Assembly: GCA_035507035.1 (NCBI GenBank)
Contig: DATJOJ010000063.1
Location: 62,001-126,000 of the forward strand
DNA length: 64,000 bases
Source of the DNA: DATJOJ01 sp035507035
GTDB taxonomy: Bacteria; Acidobacteriota; Terriglobia; Terriglobales; Acidobacteriaceae
Direction of reading: 5' to 3'
A program made the translations under genes and the position numbers. Shown here piece by piece: positions 24,045-32,583 of the stretch. The notes beneath the pieces were generated by a model that was not told where the DNA came from, did not search any database, and saw only the letters and a list, made by a program, of their open reading frames with translations. Each line of letters begins with the position of its first letter. The stretch's first letter is position 1.

Positions 24045-25526
24045 TCACGGATGCGAGGAAGGCGAAGTCCCCAATAGCTCCTGCTCCAGATGTTCGGTTG
24101 TGGGTTCATCCAAACTCTCGGTCACGAACACCGTGTCGGCTTGAACCACAATTACGATTGGGCCTTCTTCGGTAAGCCACGCGTGGGTTCCGTTCAGGCT
24201 CACCAACGATTTCAAATCAGCGACAGGATTTTTCTCGTCATCCGCAGCCTCGTGGACCTGCTTGTAGCGTGTCCCGAGTGACTTGGCGTAGATCGCTGCA
24301 AATTGCGAGGCGGTTTCAGGGCTCGACCAACGCGAAACGTAGAGAATCGCCAATGGAGCGGCCGGATCGCCCTTGGGCCGGGCTGCGTAGTAGTATCCAC
24401 CGCGCCAATTCGGGTACATTTTGTGCGCAGTCTCCAGACCAGCGTATTGATCCATCAAAATGGCGACATCGAATTCACCCATGGCGCCGACGTCAAAGCG
24501 CTCATAATTCTTGAAGTCCTGCTTGAAATCTGGGAGTTGCATGGGCGGCAGCTTTTCACCCGAAAGATAAGTCTGCGGCTCCATGATTTGGCGCGTGGTG
24601 CGCGGCGGATTGGTGAAGGCATCGGCAAAGGCTTTGCGCTTGCTACTTTTCAAGAGTTCGGCTTCGAAATCGAGGCCGTAGCGATAAGGGAAGGTTAATT
24701 CTTCTCGCAGGAAGATCGGAGCGTTTTGAAATTCAGGGGAATCGGAGGTGCCGACGAGCATTCCTTCCTTCAGAGCGTTGGCGATCTGGGGTGAAGAAAG
24801 TATGTTCTGGCCGGTGGGGGAGAGCATGTAGTCGACCAGGACGACCATGGCTTGACCTTCCACCACGGACTCACGGGCCTCGCCAGCTTCATCGTTCTCG
24901 ATGTCATCAGGGGTGACATTCTTTTTTTCGTCGAGGTCAACGTCCTCGACCTTCATCCATTTTTCCAAGTTGAAAGATTGATCCTGAAGGGCATGCGTGA
25001 GTTCGTGCGCCAGGACGGGCTTCTGCTGCTCGGCGTCGATCCAGTCAAGCAAATTGACAGTTTTTGTTTTGGAGTCGTAGTACCCGGCGACCTGCTCGCG
25101 CAGCAGGGCGATCAAGAAAGTTTGCAGATCGAAATCGCGCGGCAACAAGCCAAATTTTTTCAGCACCAGTTCAGTGCGCTGCAAGCGCTTGGCGCTCTTG
25201 TCTTCGGACATGCTTTTTTTCAGGTAGGCCTCGACTTCGTCGCGAGTCACCAATCGGCGTTTGACTTCATGTTTGATGGGCAGATCAGTGTCTTTGCTGG
25301 CAAATTGCAGGATTTCGTCGACGCTGCGAAAGAGTTCTTCGGCCTCTTTGGGAGAGATTTTCTTTTCCTGATCTTCTGTCGCTGGGGGCGTCGTCGGTTT
25401 CTTTGTTTCCTGGGCGGGCGTTTGCGGGACGGGCGCGGGATTGTCTTGCGGCAGTGGCGCAGGAGCCTGCGACCACCCGCAGACTGCGAAGAAGACGATT
25501 AAGACAATGAATGAAGTACGGCGCAT
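24045..25526 (-). CDS. Secreted HExxH metallopeptidase-like protein
   Basis: 493 residues with a Sec signal peptide (SFIVLIVFFAVCGWSQA), then a Pro/Gln/Thr-rich linker (about 20-60). The zinc motif HELTHALQDQ (H174, E175, H178) is followed about 45 residues later by VVEGQAM (E223), the spacing and EGxA context of a gluzincin third ligand. The C-terminal half contains 'YEFDVGAMGEFDVAILMDQYAG'-like helices with no recognised domain. It may be a periplasmic or extracellular protease; acidobacterial relatives are usually annotated hypothetical. Nothing in the neighbourhood defines a substrate. Confidence 0.7.
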   Translation of the reverse strand: MRRTSFIVLIVFFAVCGWSQAPAPLPQDNPAPVPQTPAQETKKPTTPPATEDQEKKISPKEAEELFRSVDEILQFASKDTDLPIKHEVKRRLVTRDEVEAYLKKSMSEDKSAKRLQRTELVLKKFGLLPRDFDLQTFLIALLREQVAGYYDSKTKTVNLLDWIDAEQQKPVLAHELTHALQDQSFNLEKWMKVEDVDLDEKKNVTPDDIENDEAGEARESVVEGQAMVVLVDYMLSPTGQNILSSPQIANALKEGMLVGTSDSPEFQNAPIFLREELTFPYRYGLDFEAELLKSSKRKAFADAFTNPPRTTRQIMEPQTYLSGEKLPPMQLPDFKQDFKNYERFDVGAMGEFDVAILMDQYAGLETAHKMYPNWRGGYYYAARPKGDPAAPLAILYVSRWSSPETASQFAAIYAKSLGTRYKQVHEAADDEKNPVADLKSLVSLNGTHAWLTEEGPIVIVVQADTVFVTESLDEPTTEHLEQELLGTSPSSHP

Positions 25527-25577
25527 TTCAGAAACCCTTTCGCCGCGGATTTTCGCGGATCAATGCGGATCATGATC

Positions 25578-26651
25578 CTAAGACGAGCGAGCAATCCGGT
25601 TCGCCACCCACTCGGCGGCTTCCCGCGTGCCTAAGGTTCCGCCGATGTCTTGCGTGGTTTTCTTCTCGCGGACCGCTTGCAATACGGCGGCTTCGATTCG
25701 AGCGGCCTCCACGGACAGTCCCAGATGCGACAGCATCATGGCCGAAGTCAAAATTGCTCCGAACGGATTGGCAATATTCTTCCCCGCAATCGGCGGGGCT
25801 GACCCATGCACTGGCTCAAACATTGAGGTTTTGCCAGGATGAATGTTGCCGCTCGCTGCCATGCCGAGACCTCCCTGCAATCCGGCAGCGAGATCGGTAA
25901 TGATGTCGCCGAACATGTTGTTAGTAACGATGACATCGAACTGGCGCGGATCGCGCACCATCTGCATGCAGAGCGCGTCGACATACATGTGCGAAGTCTT
26001 GATCTGGGGATATTCGGCGCTGACTTCTTTGAACACGCGCTGCCATAAGCTGCCAGCGTGAGTCATGGCGTTAGATTTGTCACACATCAACACACGGTGA
26101 CGCCGCGAACCATCCAGCCGGGAGTTGCGCTCGCAGTAATCGAAGGCGTAGCGGATGATGCGTTCGACACCCTTGCGGGTGTTGATGTCCTCTTGCACTG
26201 CAATTTCATCGGGCGTGCCCTGTTTGAAGATGCCGCCGGAGTCGGTGTAGACGCCCTCGGTATTCTCGCGCAGCACGACAAAGTCGATGTCCTTGGTTTC
26301 GACGCCCTTCAGCGGGCACAGGGCAGCGTCGAGCAGCCGTACCGGGCGAACATTCGCGTATAAGTCCATTTTGAAGCGCATGCCGAGCAAGATTTCTTTG
26401 GCATGAATGTTCGATGCAACCCGGGGATCGCCGAAGGCGCCGAGGAGGATGGCGTCGAAGTCGCGGCCCAGAATAGCAAAGCCGTCGGGGGGAACGGTTG
26501 TGCCATCGGCGAGATAGCGGTCTGCGCTCCAGTCAAAATCTGAGGTCTCAACGGCGGCGCCGGCAGCCGACATCGCCTGGACTGCATGCGGAATGACTTC
26601 CTTGCCAATCCCGTCGCCGGGAATGACTGCGATTCGCTTTTTAGATCCCAC
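25578..26651 (-). CDS. Isocitrate/isopropylmalate dehydrogenase family enzyme
   Basis: 357 residues, an NAD(P)-dependent beta-decarboxylating dehydrogenase: 'IAVIPGDGIGKEV' at the N-terminus, 'NVRPVRLL' and the metal-site signature 'NMFGDIITDLAAGLQGGLGMAASGN', then 'FEPVHGSAPPIAGKNIANP'. Typical LeuB has RELTGGIYFG in the substrate helix; this protein has RENTEGVY, as in tartrate/isocitrate-type members. It is probably annotated leuB by similarity, but the motif leaves 3-isopropylmalate, tartrate or related malates possible. leuC and leuD are absent nearby. Confidence 0.85.
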   Translation of the reverse strand: MGSKKRIAVIPGDGIGKEVIPHAVQAMSAAGAAVETSDFDWSADRYLADGTTVPPDGFAILGRDFDAILLGAFGDPRVASNIHAKEILLGMRFKMDLYANVRPVRLLDAALCPLKGVETKDIDFVVLRENTEGVYTDSGGIFKQGTPDEIAVQEDINTRKGVERIIRYAFDYCERNSRLDGSRRHRVLMCDKSNAMTHAGSLWQRVFKEVSAEYPQIKTSHMYVDALCMQMVRDPRQFDVIVTNNMFGDIITDLAAGLQGGLGMAASGNIHPGKTSMFEPVHGSAPPIAGKNIANPFGAILTSAMMLSHLGLSVEAARIEAAVLQAVREKKTTQDIGGTLGTREAAEWVANRIARSS

Positions 26652-26704
26652 GGCTGAAAGGTAACATAGTCAGCGGCGGGAATTCCCCTTAAAGCAGGAG
26701 CGCA

Positions 26705-27196
26705 TCACTTTGTCCGCCGCATTTCGTACTGGAACTTCGTATCTTTGCCTTCCTTGCGCCAGGTCCATTGTTCGCTGTAGTGCCCGGCGTCAGTAAAGAT
26801 GTATACGGCGCGGTGCATGTGGCCGGCTTGCGGTCCGGGCAGGTTGGTCGCATCCAGAAAATCGAAGGAGACCATCTTCAGATCAGGAGAGATTGTGGCA
26901 ACCATGCGAGGCTGGTTCCCAGACGGGCAAAAATGGGTCATCAGCAGGCGGTCTCCATCAACATAAAACAGGCTGGTCATGTTTTCGTCGCCCATCCGGC
27001 TGTCAGCCATGACCGCCGTGCCGCCGCCAGCCAGCCGGTAGGTGACCTCCGACGTATCTCCCGCAGCCGACTTCCCTGCCCAGGTGCCAACCATTGACTT
27101 GAAACGATCCATTACTTTTTGTGCGTCCGACTGCGCCAACAGCGAAGTCGACGACAAAATCAAAACGAAAATTGCGGCTACGCGAAGTGATTTCAT
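26705..27196 (-). CDS. Small secreted protein, function unknown
   Basis: ATG at 27196, preceded by GGGGG about seven bases upstream, gives 163 residues; the frame is open to 27247. The signal peptide is MKSLRVAAIFVLILSSTSLLAQ. The mature part has 'MVGTWAGKSAAGDTSEVTYR', 'MTSLFYVDGDRLLMTHFCPSGNQPRM' and 'HMHRAVYIFTDAGHYSEQWTW', an all-beta pattern resembling lipocalin-like barrels. Such proteins are common, uncharacterised exported proteins in Acidobacteriota. No function is claimed. Confidence 0.7.
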   Translation of the reverse strand: MKSLRVAAIFVLILSSTSLLAQSDAQKVMDRFKSMVGTWAGKSAAGDTSEVTYRLAGGGTAVMADSRMGDENMTSLFYVDGDRLLMTHFCPSGNQPRMVATISPDLKMVSFDFLDATNLPGPQAGHMHRAVYIFTDAGHYSEQWTWRKEGKDTKFQYEMRRTK

Positions 27197-27305
27197 GCCA
27201 TCCCCCGGTTGGTAAGACGGGCGAATTTCGCGAAGGATAGCGTCCACCTATGCTGACGCGCCTGCCAAGACACTCAGCCTAGCTTGTATAATCAGTACTT
27301 ACGCG

Positions 27306-28322
27306 ATGGCTGTGATTAGTCACAACAATGTGGATCTTCCCGTGGAAGAGACGAATGCGGAATTGTCCGAATTGCTCTCTGCTTGTGGCATTTTTGAGCT
27401 GAGCGATCGCGCCAAGCTGTCACTCACCGGCGGCGATCGCGTTCGCTGGCTGAATGGCATGATCACGAACAACGTGCGGGATTTGGCCGTGGGGCGCGGT
27501 GTTTACTCGTTTCTGCTGAATCCGCAGGGGCACATTCTTGGCGATCTTTACGCTTACAATCGCGAAGAAGCAATCATGATCGACACAGAACCGGCCCAGG
27601 TCGAAAAACTCTTAAGTACGTTTGATCATTACATCATCATGGATGATGTCGAAGTTGCGGATGTGAGCGGAAAGATTGCAGCGATTGGGATTGCCGGGCC
27701 GAAGGCGCGTGAAGTGTTGCACAGCGTCGGTATCGAAGCAAGCTCGATGGAGCCGTTGCAGTTTGTGGATTTGAAATTTGGGGATGGGCTGGTGACGCTC
27801 GCACGCGGAGATATGCCAGGCATTGAATGGTATGAAATCTGGACGGCGGCCGATGATCGTGAACAGGCATGGAATCAGTTGATGAAATCGGGCGGTCACC
27901 CTGTGAGTTTGACAGCGCTGGAATTACTTCGCATCGCGGCGGGAGTTCCACGGTACGGACAGGACATTCGCGAGCGAGATTTGCCGCAAGAAAGCGAGCA
28001 AACGCGGGCTCTGAATTTTAATAAGGGCTGCTACATCGGGCAAGAGATTGTGGAGCGCATACGGTCGCGCGGCGCAGTGCATCGCAAGTTTACGGGGTTT
28101 GAAGTGGAGGGGCCGTTGCCTGCGATCGGAGCAAAGATTCAGGCTGACGGGCGAGATATCGGAGAAATCACCAGCGCAGCCACATTGCCATTGCCAACGG
28201 GAGCACGCAATGTCGCGTTGGGTTACATTCGGCGCGAAGTCGCGCCCGGGCGCAAATTTCAGATTGGGAACACGACGCTGACGGTGGCGAATGTGCCGTT
28301 TGCAGGAGTGTTTCGCGCATAG
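27306..28322 (+). CDS. ygfZ: Folate-binding YgfZ/GcvT-like iron-sulfur maintenance protein
   Basis: 338 residues of the GcvT fold. The hallmark KGCYIGQE (K240 to E247, with C242) followed by VERIRSRGAVHRKFTGFEV identifies YgfZ rather than aminomethyltransferase. N-terminal 'RVRWLNGMITNNVRDLAVGRGVYSFLLNPQGHILGDLYAY' is the folate-binding part. It helps maintain certain Fe-S proteins such as MiaB in a folate-dependent way. It is first of four plus-strand genes ending with ribF. Confidence 0.9.
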   Translation: MAVISHNNVDLPVEETNAELSELLSACGIFELSDRAKLSLTGGDRVRWLNGMITNNVRDLAVGRGVYSFLLNPQGHILGDLYAYNREEAIMIDTEPAQVEKLLSTFDHYIIMDDVEVADVSGKIAAIGIAGPKAREVLHSVGIEASSMEPLQFVDLKFGDGLVTLARGDMPGIEWYEIWTAADDREQAWNQLMKSGGHPVSLTALELLRIAAGVPRYGQDIRERDLPQESEQTRALNFNKGCYIGQEIVERIRSRGAVHRKFTGFEVEGPLPAIGAKIQADGRDIGEITSAATLPLPTGARNVALGYIRREVAPGRKFQIGNTTLTVANVPFAGVFRA

Positions 28323-28340
28323 ATTCGAGCGAGCAAAATC

Positions 28341-28889
28341 ATGGCTAAAAAAGAACAAGAAAGTTTTACCGTAACCGATCGCCGACTGTTCACAACTGAG
28401 GGCGACATGCGCACCGATGTCGCTCAGGAAGAAGAACGCAGCCAAAAGCCAAGCGCTGCGGCGCCACCTGCACCGGTCGTGGCGAAAGAAATGCCGCCAA
28501 CCCCGAGCGCGGCAGAGCAGCAAGCGCAGGCGGACGCTTACCAAAAATCGTCTTCCAGCCTGGACGCCGCGGTGGAGCAGAGCGGTCACTCCGCGAAAGA
28601 ACTGGAGATGACCTTCGAGCGCTTCATGGCGTCACTTTATATGACAGCCATGCTGCAGCTTGGCCTTATGCACGAGAAGGGCGGCGAGCCGCACGTGGAT
28701 CTGATCGGCGCGCGCCAGACGATCGATACGCTTTCTTTGTTAGCGGACAAGACCAAGGGCAACTTAACCAGCGCAGAAGAAAGCTTCCTCAGAAATTGTC
28801 TCTACGAATTGCGCATGGCCTACGTCGAGGTCACGAATGCGCTGACGCGTCCCCCACAGACTTCGGGAGCCGACGCCGTGAAGCGATGA
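28341..28889 (+). CDS. DUF1844 domain protein
   Basis: 182 residues. The first half is a low-complexity Ala/Pro/Gln/Glu segment (about 30-75). The second half is the DUF1844 core 'FERFMASLYMTAMLQLGLMHEKGGEPHVDLIGARQTIDTLSLLADKTKGNLTSAEESFLRNCLYELRMAYVEV' (several helices; shown as one run of the family's conserved pattern, residues about 90-165). There is no signal peptide. The function of the family is unknown. It starts 18 bases after ygfZ and overlaps the next gene as ATGA. Confidence 0.88.
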   Translation: MAKKEQESFTVTDRRLFTTEGDMRTDVAQEEERSQKPSAAAPPAPVVAKEMPPTPSAAEQQAQADAYQKSSSSLDAAVEQSGHSAKELEMTFERFMASLYMTAMLQLGLMHEKGGEPHVDLIGARQTIDTLSLLADKTKGNLTSAEESFLRNCLYELRMAYVEVTNALTRPPQTSGADAVKR

Positions 28890-29659
28890 AAGCCACACTC
28901 ACCGTCCTGGGCAGCGGTACATCGATGGGCGTGCCGACGGTGGGATGCGACTGCGAAGTCTGCCATTCCAGCGATCCACACGACCGGCGCACTCGACCCT
29001 CAGTGATGCTTGAGTATGCGGGCGCTACGATTCTAATCGACACCACGCCCGATTTTCGCGAGCAAGCGATCCGTGAGCAAATCCGCAAGATTGATGCGGT
29101 GCTTTATACCCATGCTCACGCCGATCACGTGCTGGGATTGGACGATCTGCGGCCGTTAAGCTTCCGGCATAAACCGGATCGGCTTCCGCTGTATGCCCGA
29201 AAAGAGGCGGCGGATTTTATCCGCAATATGTTCCGCTACATTTTCGAAGGCGACTACAAGTTTGGCGGCTTGGCGCAAGTAGAACTGCGAACCATCGACG
29301 GGCCAGTCGAACTGTTTGGCGCCCGATTCGAACCGGTGACAGTGATTCACGGCGAAACGGAAATTTACGGCTTCCGCTTCGGGAGCGCGGCTTATCTGAC
29401 CGATCACAGCACGATTCCGGAGGCTTCGTTCGGGAGATTGCAGGGGCTAGATGTGCTCTTTCTTGATGCTCTGCGGCACAAACCTCATCCGACGCACTCT
29501 ACGGTGGAGAACTCCCTGCGCATCGTCGAGCGTCTCAAGCCGAAACGGGCATTCTTCACGCACATTTGCCATGACTTGCCGCACGCTGAGACGAATGCAT
29601 CGTTGCCTCCGAATGTACAGCTTTCCTATGACGGAATGAAGTTGGATTTTGAAATCTGA
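28886..29659 (+). CDS. PhnP-like metallo-beta-lactamase-fold hydrolase
   Basis: ATG 28886 overlaps the DUF1844 stop (ATGA) and gives 258 residues; the frame is open to 28796. The catalytic motif is THAHADH (H76, H78, D80, H81). An N-terminal CDCEVC (C21, C23, C26) matches the structural zinc site of PhnP cyclic phosphodiesterase. 'FLDALRHKPHPTHS' and 'FFTHICHDLPH' supply the remaining ligands. It probably hydrolyses a phosphodiester or cyclic phosphate. No phn operon is nearby, so a phosphonate role is not implied; these proteins are often annotated simply as MBL-fold hydrolases. Confidence 0.85.
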   Translation: MKATLTVLGSGTSMGVPTVGCDCEVCHSSDPHDRRTRPSVMLEYAGATILIDTTPDFREQAIREQIRKIDAVLYTHAHADHVLGLDDLRPLSFRHKPDRLPLYARKEAADFIRNMFRYIFEGDYKFGGLAQVELRTIDGPVELFGARFEPVTVIHGETEIYGFRFGSAAYLTDHSTIPEASFGRLQGLDVLFLDALRHKPHPTHSTVENSLRIVERLKPKRAFFTHICHDLPHAETNASLPPNVQLSYDGMKLDFEI

Positions 29660-29686
29660 AGTTGGTTTCTTGATCGCATCCTCGGA

Positions 29687-30634
29687 ATGCAAGTATTTCG
29701 CAAACTCGAAGATGTTCCAGCCGGCTTTGGGCCTACCGTTCTCACGGTTGGGAACTTTGATGGGGTGCATCGCGGCCACGCGCAGGTTATAAGCAACATC
29801 GTCCGGCGCGCGCGCGAACTCGGTGCAAAAGCAATGGCGGTGAGTTTTCAGCCACATCCGGTGCGGATTTTGCGGCCCGACAGCACGCTGAAACTGCTAA
29901 CGCCACTTCCGGAAAAAATTCGCCTGCTCGAAGCAACCGGCTTGGATGGGGTGCTGCTTTTACCCTTTACTCGCGACCTTTCGCTGATGACGCCACAGCG
30001 CTTCGCGCATGACGTGCTGAAGAAGGCTTTGCACGCGCGCGAGGTTCATGAAGGCTACAATTTCCGCTTTGGAAGAAAAGCGGCTGGCGACGTGGAGATG
30101 CTGGCTGAACTGGGCAAGAAGGTCGGTTTCGAAGTCACGGTTTATCCGGAACTGCGGCTGCGGGGAGAACTCGTCTCAAGCAGCCATATTCGACAGCTTA
30201 TTTCCACGGGTCGAGTGAGCCGGGCGCGGCATCTGCTGGCACGGCCATTCAGCATTCTTTCGACCGCGGGACGTGGGCGCGGCTACGGGACCAAATACAC
30301 AGTGCCGACAATCAATCTGAGCCGCTATGAAGAACTGGTTCCGCAAGATGGGGTTTACATCACTCGCGCTCGGGTGGCTCAGGAGTGTTTCGATTCAGTA
30401 ACGAATGTTGGCAAACGGCCGACGTTCGAAGGCGACTTATTTGCGATTGAGACTCATTTGTTGAATTTCCATCCTATCGAGCTCGCTCCAGAGACGGAAG
30501 TGGAAGTCCACTTTCTGGAGCGGATTCGCGACGAGATCAAATTCCCTTCAGTTGAGGCGTTGCGGGAGCAGATCGCACGAGATGTGAGGAAAGCACGGCG
30601 GTACTTTCATCTGCTGGATCGACGTGCGGCTTAG
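29687..30634 (+). CDS. ribF: Bifunctional riboflavin kinase / FAD synthetase
   Basis: 315 residues. N-terminal adenylyltransferase domain: VLTVGNFDGVHRGHAQV (nucleotidyl-transferase HxGH-like), 'MAVSFQPHPVRIL' and 'EGYNFRFGRKAAGD'. C-terminal kinase domain: 'GRGRGYGTKYTVPTINL' and 'ALREQIARDVRKARRYF'. It makes FMN and then FAD. It is last of the ygfZ operon and converges with the frameshifted PstS-like gene; the stops overlap by four bases (30631-30634). Confidence 0.93.
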   Translation: MQVFRKLEDVPAGFGPTVLTVGNFDGVHRGHAQVISNIVRRARELGAKAMAVSFQPHPVRILRPDSTLKLLTPLPEKIRLLEATGLDGVLLLPFTRDLSLMTPQRFAHDVLKKALHAREVHEGYNFRFGRKAAGDVEMLAELGKKVGFEVTVYPELRLRGELVSSSHIRQLISTGRVSRARHLLARPFSILSTAGRGRGYGTKYTVPTINLSRYEELVPQDGVYITRARVAQECFDSVTNVGKRPTFEGDLFAIETHLLNFHPIELAPETEVEVHFLERIRDEIKFPSVEALREQIARDVRKARRYFHLLDRRAA

Positions 30635-31072
30635 TGCGGAAGGTAGCCCGCTTCCATGGGGAGCTTGCCATCGACTTTCAACACGCGGATCTGATCGTTG
30701 ATGGAGCGCACGTCCACCAAGCCCAAAGCTCCGGGATTCTCTTCCACAAAACGGAGGACGTCATCGTCGGACTCAACCACGGTAAACGAGCCTCTGTGCA
30801 AAGTAACGAAGGATTTGATTTCTTTCGCCGACATCCCGCTCAGGTGGGAAAGGGTCAGAGTTTCGCCAGCGGAATCGCTATGCAGAACGATCACGACTTC
30901 TTTTTCTCGCCCATTTTTTATCTTCGAGCAGAAGCATCTTGGCCAGGTGGGCGGAGCTGACGTCGGCAACAGTACTGTCTTTATTGACAACAACCGCCAT
31001 GTGATGGGCAAAGCACGGAACGAGCGAGACGACGACGAAAGCGAAGCCGAAGAGTGCACGAAACTTGTTCAT
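30631..31072 (-). pseudogene. Frameshifted PstS-like phosphate-binding protein gene
   Basis: Two overlapping minus-strand frames together form one protein. The first (start 31072) is a signal peptide MNKFRALFGFAFVVVSLVPC plus 'HHMAVVVNKDSTVADVSSAHLAKMLLLEDKKWA'. The second continues 'EVVIVLHSDSAGETLTLSHLSG' to LPMEAGYLPH. Joining them requires skipping one base near 30901-30919, where there are a run of five Ts (30901-30905) and one of six (30914-30919). The joined product (about 147 residues) resembles a small single-domain periplasmic phosphate-binding protein. The shift may be an assembly error at a homopolymer or a real inactivating mutation. Confidence 0.7.
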
Positions 31073-31185
31073 AACCCCACCTGCAAGAGAGTTCCCACGC
31101 AAAACAGGTTCTCATCCTGGCGGAAAGAAATTGTCAATAACTTGTTAACGCGGGTTACGACGGTCACTCAGAGTGTAATCAATGG

Positions 31186-32166
31186 TTACTCCATAGGTTC
31201 GAGGAGGGTAGCTGATTCGCGCAATTTGCGGTCGGGCAACTGCACCAGCATGATCGCGATCAGAACCAGAACGATACCCAATGCCTGCAACGGGCCCAGC
31301 AGTTCGCCGAGGGTGGCGGCCGCGATCACGATAGAAAATACCGGCTCGAGACAACTGACGACAATGGCGCGAGTCGGCTCCAGATGCTGCAATCCCGCAA
31401 AATAAAACGCGAAGGGACCGAGAACCGAGATCAGCGAAAAACCAAACAAGAACAGCCACTGCTCGTTGGCGTAGTGCGCTGCGGCGATTTTCCAGGGAGG
31501 GTTGACGATGAGCCAGAACAGAGACGCGCTGAGGAGCGTATAGAGCAGAACGATCCAGCGGTCGTAGCGGCTGAGGAGTTCGTGACCGCCGACGTTGTAG
31601 AAAGCGAACGAAAGGGCGGCGAGCAAAGCTGCCGTTACGCCCAGCGCATCGAGTCGAAAACCGCCGGGGCTGAAAATTCCGATGACCAAAGCAATTCCAG
31701 CGATCGCCAAGCCGACGGCGCCTACTCGTTGCAGAGTAGGCCGGTTTTGTCCACGGGCAAAGGCGTAAAGCAAAACCCACACTGGCGCCGTGTATTGCAG
31801 GGTGATCGCGGTAGCGACGTTGGTCCGCTGAATCGCCAAATAGTAGAAGTAGTTCGACGCCGCGACACCGAGGATGCCCAACAAAAACATCTGGCCCAGA
31901 TCGCCCGGGGGAAGGCGGAGACGACGCCATCCGCGAAGCAACACAAGCGCCGGCAGAAGCACGAGCAGAGAAAACGTGGTGCGGCATTGCGAGAGAATGA
32001 GCGGATTAATCGGGGCCAGCGCGCGGCCTTGGGGCAGGAGGCGGCCAGTAAATGCCGCGCGTCCCAGCGCAGCAGAAACGCCCCACAAGAAAGTTGCACT
32101 GGCAATGTATAGATATCCGCGAAGAGGCCGGGGTCGGGGCAAAGGTTTATTTTTCCGCGTACTCAA
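31186..32166 (-). CDS. DMT-superfamily (EamA) transporter
   Basis: About 326 residues, ten predicted membrane helices in two EamA halves: 'YIASATFLWGVSAALGRAAF' starts the first half and 'LGVTAALLAALSFAFYNVGGHEL' the second. 'PTRAIVVSCLEPVFSIVIAAATLGE' is the conserved end of the second half. The TTG start at 32166 overlaps the OsmC gene by 20 bases; a TTG at 32142 avoids this. Substrate is unknown; EamA members export amino acids, nucleotide precursors or small metabolites. Confidence 0.85.
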   Translation of the reverse strand: MSTRKNKPLPRPRPLRGYLYIASATFLWGVSAALGRAAFTGRLLPQGRALAPINPLILSQCRTTFSLLVLLPALVLLRGWRRLRLPPGDLGQMFLLGILGVAASNYFYYLAIQRTNVATAITLQYTAPVWVLLYAFARGQNRPTLQRVGAVGLAIAGIALVIGIFSPGGFRLDALGVTAALLAALSFAFYNVGGHELLSRYDRWIVLLYTLLSASLFWLIVNPPWKIAAAHYANEQWLFLFGFSLISVLGPFAFYFAGLQHLEPTRAIVVSCLEPVFSIVIAAATLGELLGPLQALGIVLVLIAIMLVQLPDRKLRESATLLEPME

Positions 32167-32548
32167 TCTGGTAAGTGATTTTGGCCGTTTTGCTCAACAT
32201 GGCTGCGACCGAACAATATTTCTCTTCGGAGAGAAGGACCGCGTCTTCGACCGCTTTGTGGGAAACTTTTCCTGACACGCGATAGGTCAAGCGGATTTGG
32301 GTGTAGACCCGGGGAGACTCGGCAGCCTGCTCCGCCTCGGCCCGCACTTCGAGCCCCGTGAAGGGTTCGCGCTTCTTTCGCAAAATGCTGGCCACGTCAT
32401 AGCCGGTGCATCCGCAAAGGCCGATGAGAACAAGCTCCATGGGGCTATTGGCGGTCTTCTTGTCACCATCGATGACGATGGCGTGGCTGCTGCTGGAAAT
32501 CGCTTGAAATCGTTGTTCGTCGATCCATACTGCTGTGGCTTCGGTCAT
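32147..32548 (-). CDS. OsmC-family peroxiredoxin-like protein
   Basis: 133 residues. The peroxidatic motif GLCGCTGYDV (C45, C47) and the second cysteine in KYCSVAAML (C112) match OsmC/YhfA-type thiol hydroperoxidases. 'MELVLIGL' and the swapped beta-sheet pattern fit the domain-swapped dimer. It reduces organic hydroperoxides in the cytoplasm, probably with bacillithiol or a lipoyl reductant. The stop lies inside the DMT gene overlap. Confidence 0.85.
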   Translation of the reverse strand: MTEATAVWIDEQRFQAISSSSHAIVIDGDKKTANSPMELVLIGLCGCTGYDVASILRKKREPFTGLEVRAEAEQAAESPRVYTQIRLTYRVSGKVSHKAVEDAVLLSEEKYCSVAAMLSKTAKITYQIEYAEK

Positions 32549-32583
32549 GGTCTGTTATCGCCTTTTTCTAATCTTTTCGTTTT

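Noticed and set aside
28796..28885. Upstream start for the PhnP-like gene
   Set aside because: It would overlap the DUF1844 coding end; ATG 28886 gives an ATGA overlap and matches the conserved N-terminus.
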